Assembly (NCBI GenBank): GCA_000024525.1
Contig: CP001769.1
Location: forward strand, 1,722,001 to 1,786,000
Direction of reading: 5' to 3'
DNA length: 64,000 nt
Source: Spirosoma linguale DSM 74
Lineage (GTDB): Bacteria; Bacteroidota; Bacteroidia; Cytophagales; Spirosomataceae
In this document: one piece after another, positions 1-9,365 of the stretch
Layout: each line of letters opens with the position of its first letter
Numbering within the stretch: position 1 is the stretch's first letter
The notes under the pieces: model-generated
Told to the model about the DNA's origin: nothing
The model's input: the letters and a program-made list of their open reading frames with translations, nothing else
The model's database searches: none
Program-made: the position numbers and the translations under genes

Positions 1-654
1 GTCGTAGGTTTTGCAGTATTCATCGAACGTACCTGACCAGTAGCCAATGTCCGGCTCGTTCCAGACTTCCCACAGCCACGTGCTCACCTCTTTTTTGCCA
101 TAACGGTCAATGGAATGTTTGCCCCACTGGTACACGAGTTCCCGCCATTTGTCATAGTCTTTGGGCGGATATGTCCAGCCCGTCCAGATGTTGCCGTTTT
201 TACTCCAGGTATGGGCATATGGCTCGGGTTTCGATGATAAGTCTTTGGGCATGAATCCAATTTCCATCAGTGGCTTCATGCCCCGTTTGATGTAGGTGTC
301 CACGATGCTGTCGACCGTGACCCAGTTATAGATGGGCTTGCCGTTGGCGTCCTCTTTATACGCATCCGTAAACCCCCATTTAAGGTCAGGGCCGGGGCTT
401 TCGCCTTTAGAGGTCAACAGGTTATGCGCTCTAACATAGACCGGAACGGGGCTTAACTGCTGCAGTTCGGACAGCAGTTTCTGGCCGTCTTTCCGGGTGG
501 TATAATTAGGCTCGTCGTACCCGAAAAATGCCCAGAACGGCTTCATGTCGCCCACGGGTTTTGCGGCATCGACCTGAATCGAAACGGGCGTCTGCTGCGC
601 GAAAGCGATGCGGCAACAGAACAATAAAAGGTAAAGTAAGACTACGCGTTTCAT
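1..654 (-). CDS. GH39-like beta-xylosidase, C-terminal part cut by window edge
   Basis: Reading the minus strand from an ATG at 654 gives 218 residues with no stop before the edge, so this is the N-terminal part of a longer enzyme. It starts with a signal peptide (basic MKR, a Leu/Phe-rich core, then AFAQ at about 18-21). The TIM-barrel start follows, and the window ends just after a WNEPD motif at about residues 198-202; in family 39 and related clan A glycosidases the Glu of NEP is the catalytic acid/base. The nucleophile half lies outside. It is the last gene of the sugar locus visible here, 21 bases after the esterase. Likely substrate is xylo-oligosaccharides. Another clan A family (GH5, GH30) is possible but fits less well. 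Confidence 0.8.
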   Translation of the reverse strand, partial: MKRVVLLYLLLFCCRIAFAQQTPVSIQVDAAKPVGDMKPFWAFFGYDEPNYTTRKDGQKLLSELQQLSPVPVYVRAHNLLTSKGESPGPDLKWGFTDAYKEDANGKPIYNWVTVDSIVDTYIKRGMKPLMEIGFMPKDLSSKPEPYAHTWSKNGNIWTGWTYPPKDYDKWRELVYQWGKHSIDRYGKKEVSTWLWEVWNEPDIGYWSGTFDEYCKTYD

Positions 655-675
655 GGTTCAGGGAGTGAGGTACGT

Positions 676-1608
676 TTAGTTTTTCACCCAGTTGTTTGCT
701 TTCATCCACGCAAAGAGCGGGTCCATCCAGCCGGGGTGGCGGAAAATGAACCCGTGGTCGCCTTTTGGGTAGATGTGCATTTCGACCGGCACTTTCTGAC
801 GTCGGAGCTGTTCGAAATAGATGATGCTGTTATCCACATCGACGAGCTTATCGTCGGCCGCGTGGGTCAGGTACGTTGGGGGGGTGTTGGCCCTTACCTG
901 CAGCTCGTTGGAGAACAGATCAACATCGGTCTGCGATGGATTTTTGCCGATCAGGTTATCCCGCGAGCCGCCGTGCGTCAGGCTATCGCGCATACTGATG
1001 ACTGGGTAAATCAGGATCTGAAAATCGGGACGCAGGCTGGTGTTACTGGCATTCTCGACATACGCTTTCTCGAAATGCGTAGCCGCTGTAGAAGCCAGAT
1101 GCCCTCCCGCTGAAAAGCCCATGATGCCGATTTTGCTGGCGTCGATACCCCATTTGGCGGCCCCTTCGCGAACCAGTTTAATAGCCTGCTGGGCATCCTG
1201 TAACGGGCCGATTTTCTTATCGGCCATGATGGCATCGTTGGGCAGCCGGTACTTCAGCACGAAAGCCGCCACCCCCTTTTCGGCCAGCGCTTTCGCGGTA
1301 TTGACGCCTTCGCCCTGGTATACAACCACGCCATAGCCGCCCCCGGCAATTACGATGACAGCCGCCCCGGACGCCTTATCGGGCGCGGGTTTGTAGTACT
1401 CCAGCGTTGGTTTGGTAATACCTTTCAACAAGCCCGTTTCTACCCCGGTTTCTTTTATATCCGACGGTTTGGTATTGGGGACAGGACTGGCATACAACGG
1501 GATGATTTCCTGGGCGTAGACGGAAAACGAAGAAGCCAGCAACCAGCCAGCTAACGCTGCCAGCGACAGTGTTTTTCTGCCTTTATAGTCTAAATTGAAG
1601 CGTTTCAT
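676..1608 (-). CDS. Secreted alpha/beta-hydrolase esterase (acetyl-xylan or feruloyl esterase-like)
   Basis: 310 residues with an N-terminal signal peptide ending near YAQ (31-33). The alpha/beta-hydrolase core shows a GGGYG oxyanion loop at about 89-93, nucleophile Ser166 in GFSAGGH, a candidate acid Asp252 or Asp253 in HAADDK and the base His285 in GDHGF, so the triad is complete. This is the BD-FAE/Axe-like group often found in xylan loci, which removes acetyl or feruloyl groups from xylan or its oligomers. It lies between the SASA esterase and GH39 on the same strand. Exact ester specificity cannot be read from the sequence. Confidence 0.85.
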   Translation of the reverse strand: MKRFNLDYKGRKTLSLAALAGWLLASSFSVYAQEIIPLYASPVPNTKPSDIKETGVETGLLKGITKPTLEYYKPAPDKASGAAVIVIAGGGYGVVVYQGEGVNTAKALAEKGVAAFVLKYRLPNDAIMADKKIGPLQDAQQAIKLVREGAAKWGIDASKIGIMGFSAGGHLASTAATHFEKAYVENASNTSLRPDFQILIYPVISMRDSLTHGGSRDNLIGKNPSQTDVDLFSNELQVRANTPPTYLTHAADDKLVDVDNSIIYFEQLRRQKVPVEMHIYPKGDHGFIFRHPGWMDPLFAWMKANNWVKN

Positions 1609-1635
1609 GTTGTCAGGGTTTATGGCAATTCAGCG

Positions 1636-1740
1636 TTTTGTCATCCCGACGAAGGACCGGGCCGCCGGAGCGGAGGTCTTCGCCAGGCTAATTTAAGTTC
1701 CCCGCTCCGGCGGCCCGGTCCTAACGTCAGGATGACAAAA
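1636..1740. repeat. Long intergenic inverted repeat, TCATCCCGACG family
   Basis: Arms of about 38 bases at 1636-1673 and 1702-1740 are inverted copies with a few mismatches around a loop of about 28 bases. The outer part (TTTTGTCATCC) is shared with the repeat at 6324-6412, so the two are members of one dispersed family. It fills the gap between two co-directional genes. It has the form of a REP-like element or mRNA 3'-end hairpin. Confidence 0.9.
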
Positions 1741-1799
1741 ATGCCATTATAATAGGTTGGTTTTAAGTCGATTACACGGACGGTTATTCGCTACTGGTG

Positions 1800-2681
<882 letters not shown>

Positions 2682-2715
2682 TTAATACTACTTGCCGGTA
2701 CAGCTTTCAAATAGG

Positions 2716-4662
2716 TCAGTTCACCAGCAGCGCGGCTCCGTTTGTCGGAATTATCCAGTCTACTTCCTGATTTTTCGGCAGCTTTGCCGTGGTTACGTTA
2801 CCCGTCAATTGCGCATCATCGCTGTATAGTTTGTATTCAGCCCCAGCGGCAATCATGGGTAATTTTAGTTTCAGCTTAACTGGCTCTTTTTGGGCATTCA
2901 CACCGGCTACGTACCATTTCGTACCCTGACGGCGTGCCAGAACCACATACCTGCCCGGATAGCCGTCGATGTAACGAACTTCGTCCCAGGTCGTCGGCAC
3001 GGTTTTCATAAAGTCGATTGCCCAGGCTGGTGCATCGGTGAGGTTGTTGGGTGCCAGCGCAAAATGCTGAACACCACTCTGAAACAGGACCGCAGTGGCC
3101 AGCGCATACACATCCGACGTAACCCGTTTGGAGCCCCGGTTTGGGGTGTTCGTAGCATTGTAAAATTTGTTCAACGCACTGCCGCCAAAGTCCATGCTGC
3201 CTACCGTGTTACGGATAAATGGGTGAATCGTAGCGTTGAATGCTTCCATATCACAGCTCCGTTGCGAAAAAGCGAGGTTTTCGCTGGCCAGAACGGCTTC
3301 GCTGGCGGCATAGTTGGGGTACATGCGTTCCCACCCACGGGGCAATGTCGAACCGTGAAAAATACACAGGATGCCGAAGTCGTTGGCGTCGTACAGAATG
3401 TCTTCGTACAGCTTCATGGTTTCCTGCTTATCGCCCCCGAAAAAATCGACTTTGATGCCTTTTACGCCAATCTGCTTCATCCAGGCCATTTCCTTTCGAC
3501 GGGCAATGGTATTATCCATGATACCCCGTGGCCCTTGTGGGGCGTCGTTCCAATACCCGTTGGAGTTGTACCATAAATATAGGCTAACGCCTTTAGTAGC
3601 CGCGTATTTGGCCAGTTCGGCTATTTTATCCCTTCCAATTTGGGTATCCCACAGGGCGTCGATCAACACGGTTTGGTAGCCCATAGCCGCGCTGAAATCA
3701 ATGTATCTGATTTGTTCATCATATACCGTCCGGCCATCCATACCGATAATCCAGCTCCAGCTACCTTTTGTGTAGCGATACGGCTGCGAAGCCTCGTAGC
3801 GGGGGCCAACGACGTCGAACGGCACGGTGGTTTCTACGATGGGAGCCAGTGTCTCGCCAACAGTAATGGTGCGCCATGGCGTTTCGCCGGGCAGGGGAAT
3901 GCCGGGTGCCGAGGTGCCGATGCCGTTGTTTTCGTCAGGCATCGGAAAGCCAATGGTGTACAATCCACCCGGACGGCCCAGCAGGCGGCTCGCGCAATAC
4001 CGGCTGTCGACGCCCGTTTCGGAGATCAATACCCAGCCGTTGGTATTGACTTTGAATAAGCAGGGAAACGTGTAGCCATTGCCCCGGCCGTTCTCGCTCA
4101 GTGTGTCATCAACCGTATACGGAATCTCGTAGCTGGGCATCGTTCGGGCAAAACCTACCATCGCTTTGCTTTGGGCTGACAAAAACGTGGTTGTACCGGC
4201 GGGCAACACAAAGCCCGAAACCTCCTCATTGATTACGCAGGAACGGGACGCTTTTTGTGGGTAAACTTTATACCTGAACGCCACGTCATTGTTGCTGACC
4301 CTGAACGTAATATCGATGGCAGGGGCATTGTCTTTCGAGTAAGAAATGACGGCCTCATTGGCTACGTAATGAACCTTACTTTTTTTGATGTTCGGCAACT
4401 CGTATGACTTATCAATCTTGGTAAGCGTTGCCGTTTTGCTCACGACAAGTCCCTCTGAAAAATCGCCCACGTTTGTCTTTACACCCAGTGGTGATTTACC
4501 TAAAAACGATTTTCCGTTAAGCGAAACGCTGTAGGCCGGTTTTCCATTTTCCAGCGATACTGTTACCACTAATTTCCCATCCGGACTGCTCACCGTTGTG
4601 GGTGTGTTTTGTGCATTTGCCCAAAAGCTGGCTAATAACAAAATACAAAGTGTATACTTCAT
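2716..4662 (-). CDS. Glycoside hydrolase family 97
   Basis: 648 residues, usual length for GH97, with a signal peptide ending ANAQ (about 15-18). The N-terminal beta-sandwich is followed by a TIM barrel and a short C-terminal beta domain. Asp406 in IKVDFF lies where the retaining branch of the family (alpha-galactosidase type) has its nucleophile, and Glu455 in the YAASEAV segment is a candidate acid/base. The inverting SusB alpha-glucosidases use glutamates instead, so I infer a retaining enzyme. In an arabinoxylan locus, removal of alpha-galactosyl or beta-L-arabinopyranosyl caps would fit. Specificity is uncertain; family assignment is firm. Confidence 0.88.
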   Translation of the reverse strand: MKYTLCILLLASFWANAQNTPTTVSSPDGKLVVTVSLENGKPAYSVSLNGKSFLGKSPLGVKTNVGDFSEGLVVSKTATLTKIDKSYELPNIKKSKVHYVANEAVISYSKDNAPAIDITFRVSNNDVAFRYKVYPQKASRSCVINEEVSGFVLPAGTTTFLSAQSKAMVGFARTMPSYEIPYTVDDTLSENGRGNGYTFPCLFKVNTNGWVLISETGVDSRYCASRLLGRPGGLYTIGFPMPDENNGIGTSAPGIPLPGETPWRTITVGETLAPIVETTVPFDVVGPRYEASQPYRYTKGSWSWIIGMDGRTVYDEQIRYIDFSAAMGYQTVLIDALWDTQIGRDKIAELAKYAATKGVSLYLWYNSNGYWNDAPQGPRGIMDNTIARRKEMAWMKQIGVKGIKVDFFGGDKQETMKLYEDILYDANDFGILCIFHGSTLPRGWERMYPNYAASEAVLASENLAFSQRSCDMEAFNATIHPFIRNTVGSMDFGGSALNKFYNATNTPNRGSKRVTSDVYALATAVLFQSGVQHFALAPNNLTDAPAWAIDFMKTVPTTWDEVRYIDGYPGRYVVLARRQGTKWYVAGVNAQKEPVKLKLKLPMIAAGAEYKLYSDDAQLTGNVTTAKLPKNQEVDWIIPTNGAALLVN

Positions 4663-4686
4663 TTGAGTAGTTGAAACGAGCAGGTT

Positions 4687-6279
4687 TTATTGCCCGGAGA
4701 TTGTGTTGGTAATCCGGAAATAATCGAAGTCGGCAAAACCGCCCGTTTGCAAGGTGGCGTAGTTGAACAGCCCGAACCGATAGCCCATGAAGTGCGGGAT
4801 GGTGTACGGCATTTTCAGCGGTTCCCCAATGGGGCTCCACGCTTTTCCGTCGAGGCTGTAGAAGAAATGGGCGGTGTCTTTACGGTCGTTGAAATCACAC
4901 TCCGCTTTCAGGTAGACCATTTTCTGGCTCAACGGAACGCGCTGTATCTCTACCGGCTTGCCCGAACTGGCACTCACCATGACAATCGACCGGCTTCCAT
5001 TTTCGACTTTCACTCCCACCAGCCCGTAATTCTTTTGCAACAGGCTCAGACCGGCAAAATCGCCGTCTTTCATGTTCGACGCATCGAGTAGGGTAGACCC
5101 GGTACATTCGGGGCCGATAGTACGCTGTGTAAGCGTGTTGCGGGCCATCACAAACGAGGTGTCGGTTCGTCCGGTTTTCAGGCGCAGAAATCCTTTTCGC
5201 TCCGAAACCGACCACAGGGCGTTGTCGGGGTTGTGATTCCACTGCCAGACTAGCGGCAGGGCGGGGTCGCCTTTTTTGCGGGTGAATTCGTCGGAGTTGA
5301 CAATGCCGGGAATTAAGCCTTTGCTGGCGGGGAGATCGAGGGTTTCGGGCACTTTGCCATTGACGCCCAGCACCGGCCAGCCGTCTTTCCACTCGACGGG
5401 TACCAAATATGGAATCCGGCCCACCCCGCCGAAATCGCGGAACAGGTAGGCAAACCAGCGGCCGTCGGGCGTGTCGATGAGTCCACCCTGTGCCACACCC
5501 AGGTCCTGCAAGGCCACGCGGCCTTCCCAGGGACCGGTGATCTTGTCGGCCCGGTGAATAATCACCGTACGCATACCGCCCCGGGGCCAGCTGATGTTGA
5601 ACAGATAATATTTACCCTTTACTTTAAACAGTTGCGACCCTTCTGCAGGCAGGCCACCGCCGGTTCCTGAGGGTGTGCTGGCGTTCTCGATGATGACCTG
5701 CTCCGTGGTGCCGGGTTTCACCCCCGACGCATCGGTGTTCAGTTCAACCAGCCGGAGTTTGCCCGCGCCGTAGATTAGATACGTTCGGCCGTCGTCGTCG
5801 AAAAACAGGCTGTGGTCATGGTACGACGGTTTGAATGAAACGGCCTTCCACGGTCCTTTTTCGATGTCTTTGGTGGTGTAGATGTGGGTTCTGCCGCTGG
5901 TCTGCGCAAAGGTGGTCACGTAATACAGGCCGTTGAGGTAGCGCAGGCTACTGGCCCACGACCCGCGCCCGTAGGTGCTTTTGCCGTTGGTCAGGCTCAT
6001 CGCGTCCGCTGTCGTCAGCGTATCGTAAGCGTACCCCACCATCTTCCAGTTGATCAGGTCGTTCGACTTCATGATGGGCAGCCCCGGACTCAGGTGCATA
6101 GTCGTGCTGCTCATGTAGTAAGTGTTGCCCACCCGAATCATGGCCATGTCGGGCACGTCAGCGAAAATGACCGGGTTCGTGGCTGTTTGCGCAACTACCC
6201 TATTTTGTGTTTGTAGCAACACGACCATTAAACCAGCCCAAAGCAGTGCTTTCTTATGTAGTCCTTTACTAATAATCAT
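4687..6279 (-). CDS. Glycoside hydrolase family 43 (beta-xylosidase/alpha-L-arabinofuranosidase), copy 2
   Basis: 530 residues with an N-terminal export signal (VVAQ near 28-31). Five-bladed propeller residues are in place: base Asp44 in DVPD, pKa-modulating Asp155 in HDHSLFF, acid Glu213 in PAEGSQ. The C-terminal 190 residues form a beta-sandwich like those attached to many GH43 xylosidases. It differs clearly from the other GH43 at 9366-11042, so the two probably act on different linkages. The stop is 24 bases before the GH97 start, so both are likely co-transcribed. Confidence 0.9.
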   Translation of the reverse strand: MIISKGLHKKALLWAGLMVVLLQTQNRVVAQTATNPVIFADVPDMAMIRVGNTYYMSSTTMHLSPGLPIMKSNDLINWKMVGYAYDTLTTADAMSLTNGKSTYGRGSWASSLRYLNGLYYVTTFAQTSGRTHIYTTKDIEKGPWKAVSFKPSYHDHSLFFDDDGRTYLIYGAGKLRLVELNTDASGVKPGTTEQVIIENASTPSGTGGGLPAEGSQLFKVKGKYYLFNISWPRGGMRTVIIHRADKITGPWEGRVALQDLGVAQGGLIDTPDGRWFAYLFRDFGGVGRIPYLVPVEWKDGWPVLGVNGKVPETLDLPASKGLIPGIVNSDEFTRKKGDPALPLVWQWNHNPDNALWSVSERKGFLRLKTGRTDTSFVMARNTLTQRTIGPECTGSTLLDASNMKDGDFAGLSLLQKNYGLVGVKVENGSRSIVMVSASSGKPVEIQRVPLSQKMVYLKAECDFNDRKDTAHFFYSLDGKAWSPIGEPLKMPYTIPHFMGYRFGLFNYATLQTGGFADFDYFRITNTISGQ

Positions 6280-6323
6280 TTTACAAAGGCGTCTTTGCTA
6301 TTGTATCTTTTGTCATTCAGTGG

Positions 6324-6412
6324 TTTTTGTCATCCCGACGCAGGAGGGATCTTCGGTAGGAGGAGTTTTTCAGCCTCACCCGAAGATCCCTCCTGCGTCG
6401 GGATGACAAAAA
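6324..6412. repeat. Perfect 33-base inverted repeat, TCATCCCGACG family
   Basis: Arms 6324-6356 and 6380-6412 are perfect reverse complements over 33 bases with a 23-base spacer. The end of the right arm is 4 bases from the stop of the VOC gene. It shares its outer 17 or so bases with the element at 1636-1740, but the inner part of the arms differs. Confidence 0.95.
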
Positions 6413-6416
6413 GCAG

Positions 6417-6950
6417 CTACTGCAACGGCCCGATCAGCTCAATAAAATTCCCGTCGGGGTCCTGCACGAAAACGAAATGTGCTTTGTCGTTCAGGGGCGT
6501 TGGGGTACTGCCCAGGAAGGATACTTTCATCTTCGTTAGCCGGTCGATGATGGGTTGTAGGGCTTTCACCTGGAGGGTAATGTATTGCATACCCGTATCG
6601 TCCTGAATGTATTTCGGCTTCGGATGCGACGCTTTTTTGCCAAAGCTCATCAACTTCCAGTCGGTGGCGTCGGGGCTATTTTCGAGCTTAAGCATGGTTA
6701 CGTTCGTGGCTACACCATTGGTTAGGCCGGAGCGTTTGCCGAAATCTTCATTGATCGTAAAGCTGCCCGTTTTGACCATGCCGATGCCGTTTACGTAAAA
6801 GTCCACCGAGCGGTCGAGGTCGGCCACTACCACGCCGATGCCAATAACTTTACTGCTAAAATTCGACTGGGCATACGAACTAAGGGTGCTCAAAACGGCA
6901 AATAGTGTTATGCTGACACATTTATGGATAATCGTCATTTGTCTGCTCAT
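6417..6950 (-). CDS. Exported VOC-superfamily (glyoxalase-like) protein
   Basis: 177 residues. An export signal (core about 8-25, SSYAQ) is followed by one vicinal-oxygen-chelate module: GIGVVVADLDRSVDFYVN begins the first beta-alpha-beta unit and the end, FVQDPDGNFIELIGP, is the usual C-terminal unit with a metal-ligand Glu. VOC proteins are normally cytoplasmic and handle small molecules, so a secreted one between GH127 and GH43 is unusual. It could bind a sugar or phenolic ligand or act on a lignin-derived by-product; no function can be assigned. Confidence 0.8.
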   Translation of the reverse strand: MSRQMTIIHKCVSITLFAVLSTLSSYAQSNFSSKVIGIGVVVADLDRSVDFYVNGIGMVKTGSFTINEDFGKRSGLTNGVATNVTMLKLENSPDATDWKLMSFGKKASHPKPKYIQDDTGMQYITLQVKALQPIIDRLTKMKVSFLGSTPTPLNDKAHFVFVQDPDGNFIELIGPLQ

Positions 6951-6968
6951 CTTAAAAAGAAATTTTTG

Positions 6969-9251
6969 TTAACGCGTTAGTAATCTGATTTGATTGATTC
7001 GGGCTGTGTTTGTCCCGGACTGAGCCATGATTTTTACTGTAATCACTTCATTATCATTGGCTCTCAGTCGGATCGTTTTACCCTCAGAAGAAAGAATTTC
7101 GGCCGGTTTTTCGTTGATCAGAAAGGACATAGTCTCCGGCTTAATATCCTCTAAAGCACGAATGATAATGTATTTACCCGTCCGGTTTTTGTTCTGTAAC
7201 TGGTATGTTATATACGAACGGGTGCGTCGCCAAAACTGCTCATCATCGTACCCTGATTCGCTCTTTTCACCTTTATACTGATGGTCGACTTCGGGTTGCT
7301 GCTCGCCACAGTTTACCTTATCGACTGTGATAGCTTCGAGGGCCAGAACGTCCGCTTCCTGCTGTTTCAACTTGGCTTTCTGCTCGTCGTATGCTGCCTG
7401 TGTGAACGTTGGGAAATACATTTGATAGCGGGCGTCATGTACTTCGTAAAATGGTTGCAGCATCAGCGAATCCAGGCCAAACTGCAGATTGCCAGCCGGT
7501 TTCAGGCGATTGAGGTACGTTGCCGGGTCACCCACGAGCGCATAGGCGTTGGTGATCGGGTATAGCTTGCCTTTGGTTTCGTGACCCATCCGGCTATCAT
7601 CGGCGAACAGTCCGGTCAGGTCGGCGGTCGAGGTTTTGGCCGCCAACACAATGGGGCCGTTGACAAAAGCGGCCCAGTTTGAGCCATCAGGTAATTGCTC
7701 CAGCCGTGTAGTGGTCTTGAAACGCACCGTTACTTTATCGCCCGATTTCCATTTCCGGTTAACGGCTACGTAACTGGCTGGTTTTCCGGTAACGGGTTGC
7801 GCCTTGCCATTCACCAGCACCTCCAGGTTTTCGGCCCATTTCGGGTATCGGATATTCAGTGAAAGTTCCTGTGGTCTTGATGTCTCGATGATCAGTTCAG
7901 ATTGGTTCTGATACGGGAATTGGGTCTGCTGGGTAAGTTTCAGCTTTTTGTCTGCCCAATTCACCGTCGACGGAATGAACAGGTTGACGAACAGATCATT
8001 AGCCGAGTGGCTGTAGATCAGTTCGCCGTATTTGGTGTGGTTCTCGATACCCGACCCCACACAGCACCACATGCTGGTCTCGGGCTGCGAATAGACCCGG
8101 TAATGGTTCGGCCGAATGGGCGTGAAATACACAAACCCACCTTTCTCGGGGTGCTGGCTCGACAGGATGTGGTTATACATTGTCCGCTCGTAGAAATCGA
8201 GGTAGCTTACGTCGTTCTTGTCCAGAAACAGAGCTTTGCTCAGACGTAGCATGTTGAACGAGTTGCAGGTTTCCGGCCCCTGATTCGAGCGCAATAGCTG
8301 GCTAAAATCCGTTGTCGGATTGAAATGCTCCCGAACGCTGTTACCTCCGAAGGCGACACTTCGGGTCTGCGATACGTTCTGCCAGAAATATTGAGCCGCG
8401 TCCGACCAGTCGGACTTACCCGTCAGCGTAGCAATTTTTTCAAACCCGATCACCTTCGGAATCTGCGTGTTGGCATGCAATCCCGTCAGTTTGTCCTGTT
8501 TGTCAATGAGCGGGTCCAGAATGGCCCGGTGCGAGATGCGCTGCGCTGTTTCGAGGTACTTTTGGTCTTTCGTCAGGATGTACAGATCGGCGAAGGTTTC
8601 GTTGATACCGCCATGCTCGGTGCGTAACACCTGCTGAATCTGCTCGTCGGACAGGGGTTTTATCAGCTCCACGAACCAGTCGCCCAGACCGATCAGCACC
8701 TGTTTGGCCTGTTGGTTTCCGGCATACTCGTAGGCATCGCGCAGGCCCGCAAACAGCTTGTGAATATTGTACAAGGGCACCCATGTATTGTTCAGCCCGA
8801 AACTGCTCCCGTCAATGTCGCCTTTGTGAATCCGTTCCCAGAATACTTTGCCCTGCGGAATGCCGCCCACGTACCCGTTGCCGTTTTTCGCCTGACATTG
8901 CGCCAGTTGATCGACCATATAATCCAGCCGCTTTTTTGTTTCTGCATTGCCCGTCGAGGCATACATCATGGCCAGCGCCGAGAGATAATGCCCGCCAATG
9001 TGCCCGTCCAGCCCTGAGCTTTCCCAGTTGCCGTAGCGCGGTGCTTTTTCCGGCAAGCCAGCGTCGATCAGGTACGGAGCCAGCAGTTTATTCGGGTTCA
9101 GCGCCAGAATATACTTCAGGTCAACATCCTGCGCATTCTTAAATGGCCCGCCCGTTACCTTCACGTCCTGTAAGGCAAACGGCTGCATCTGCGCTTTTGA
9201 CGAGAGGCCGATCAGCAAAAGGAGGGCGATGTGGAGTAGGGTCGTTTTCAT
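6969..9251 (-). CDS. GH127 beta-L-arabinofuranosidase-like protein (DUF1680)
   Basis: 760 residues with a signal peptide (SSKAQ near 17-21). The (alpha/alpha)6 barrel carries the zinc/catalytic set of the family: Glu327 and Cys329 in PETC, and Cys396-Cys397 in WCCVGSG, matching the Glu-Cys3 site where one cysteine is the nucleophile. The product would be L-arabinose from beta-linked arabinofuranosides. The protein is longer than bifidobacterial HypBA1, with an extra C-terminal beta region. It follows the first GH43 gene; between the two lies a 14-base hairpin. Confidence 0.9.
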   Translation of the reverse strand: MKTTLLHIALLLLIGLSSKAQMQPFALQDVKVTGGPFKNAQDVDLKYILALNPNKLLAPYLIDAGLPEKAPRYGNWESSGLDGHIGGHYLSALAMMYASTGNAETKKRLDYMVDQLAQCQAKNGNGYVGGIPQGKVFWERIHKGDIDGSSFGLNNTWVPLYNIHKLFAGLRDAYEYAGNQQAKQVLIGLGDWFVELIKPLSDEQIQQVLRTEHGGINETFADLYILTKDQKYLETAQRISHRAILDPLIDKQDKLTGLHANTQIPKVIGFEKIATLTGKSDWSDAAQYFWQNVSQTRSVAFGGNSVREHFNPTTDFSQLLRSNQGPETCNSFNMLRLSKALFLDKNDVSYLDFYERTMYNHILSSQHPEKGGFVYFTPIRPNHYRVYSQPETSMWCCVGSGIENHTKYGELIYSHSANDLFVNLFIPSTVNWADKKLKLTQQTQFPYQNQSELIIETSRPQELSLNIRYPKWAENLEVLVNGKAQPVTGKPASYVAVNRKWKSGDKVTVRFKTTTRLEQLPDGSNWAAFVNGPIVLAAKTSTADLTGLFADDSRMGHETKGKLYPITNAYALVGDPATYLNRLKPAGNLQFGLDSLMLQPFYEVHDARYQMYFPTFTQAAYDEQKAKLKQQEADVLALEAITVDKVNCGEQQPEVDHQYKGEKSESGYDDEQFWRRTRSYITYQLQNKNRTGKYIIIRALEDIKPETMSFLINEKPAEILSSEGKTIRLRANDNEVITVKIMAQSGTNTARINQIRLLTR

Positions 9252-9299
9252 TGAGTAGTGTTGTGTTTAATCGTCGAGTTTACTGGGTCGCTGGTGGTC

Positions 9300-9329
9300 G
9301 TGGTGTCAGTTTTAAGAAACTGACACCAC
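9300..9329. repeat. Intergenic hairpin between GH43 and GH127
   Basis: A 13-base stem (9300-9312 with 9317-9329) and a 4-base loop TAAG. It lacks a downstream T-run on the minus strand, so it looks more like an RNA stability or processing hairpin than an intrinsic terminator. Confidence 0.75.
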
Positions 9330-9365
9330 ATCAGGCATATCAGTAAGACAAAAGCCTCGTGATGA

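Noticed and set aside
1..654. GH39 gene as a truncated pseudogene
   Set aside because: The frame is open to the window edge; truncation is only by the window.
2890..3576. 228-residue plus-strand frame opposite the GH97 gene
   Set aside because: Shadow of a strongly supported gene; no signal, domain or promoter of its own.
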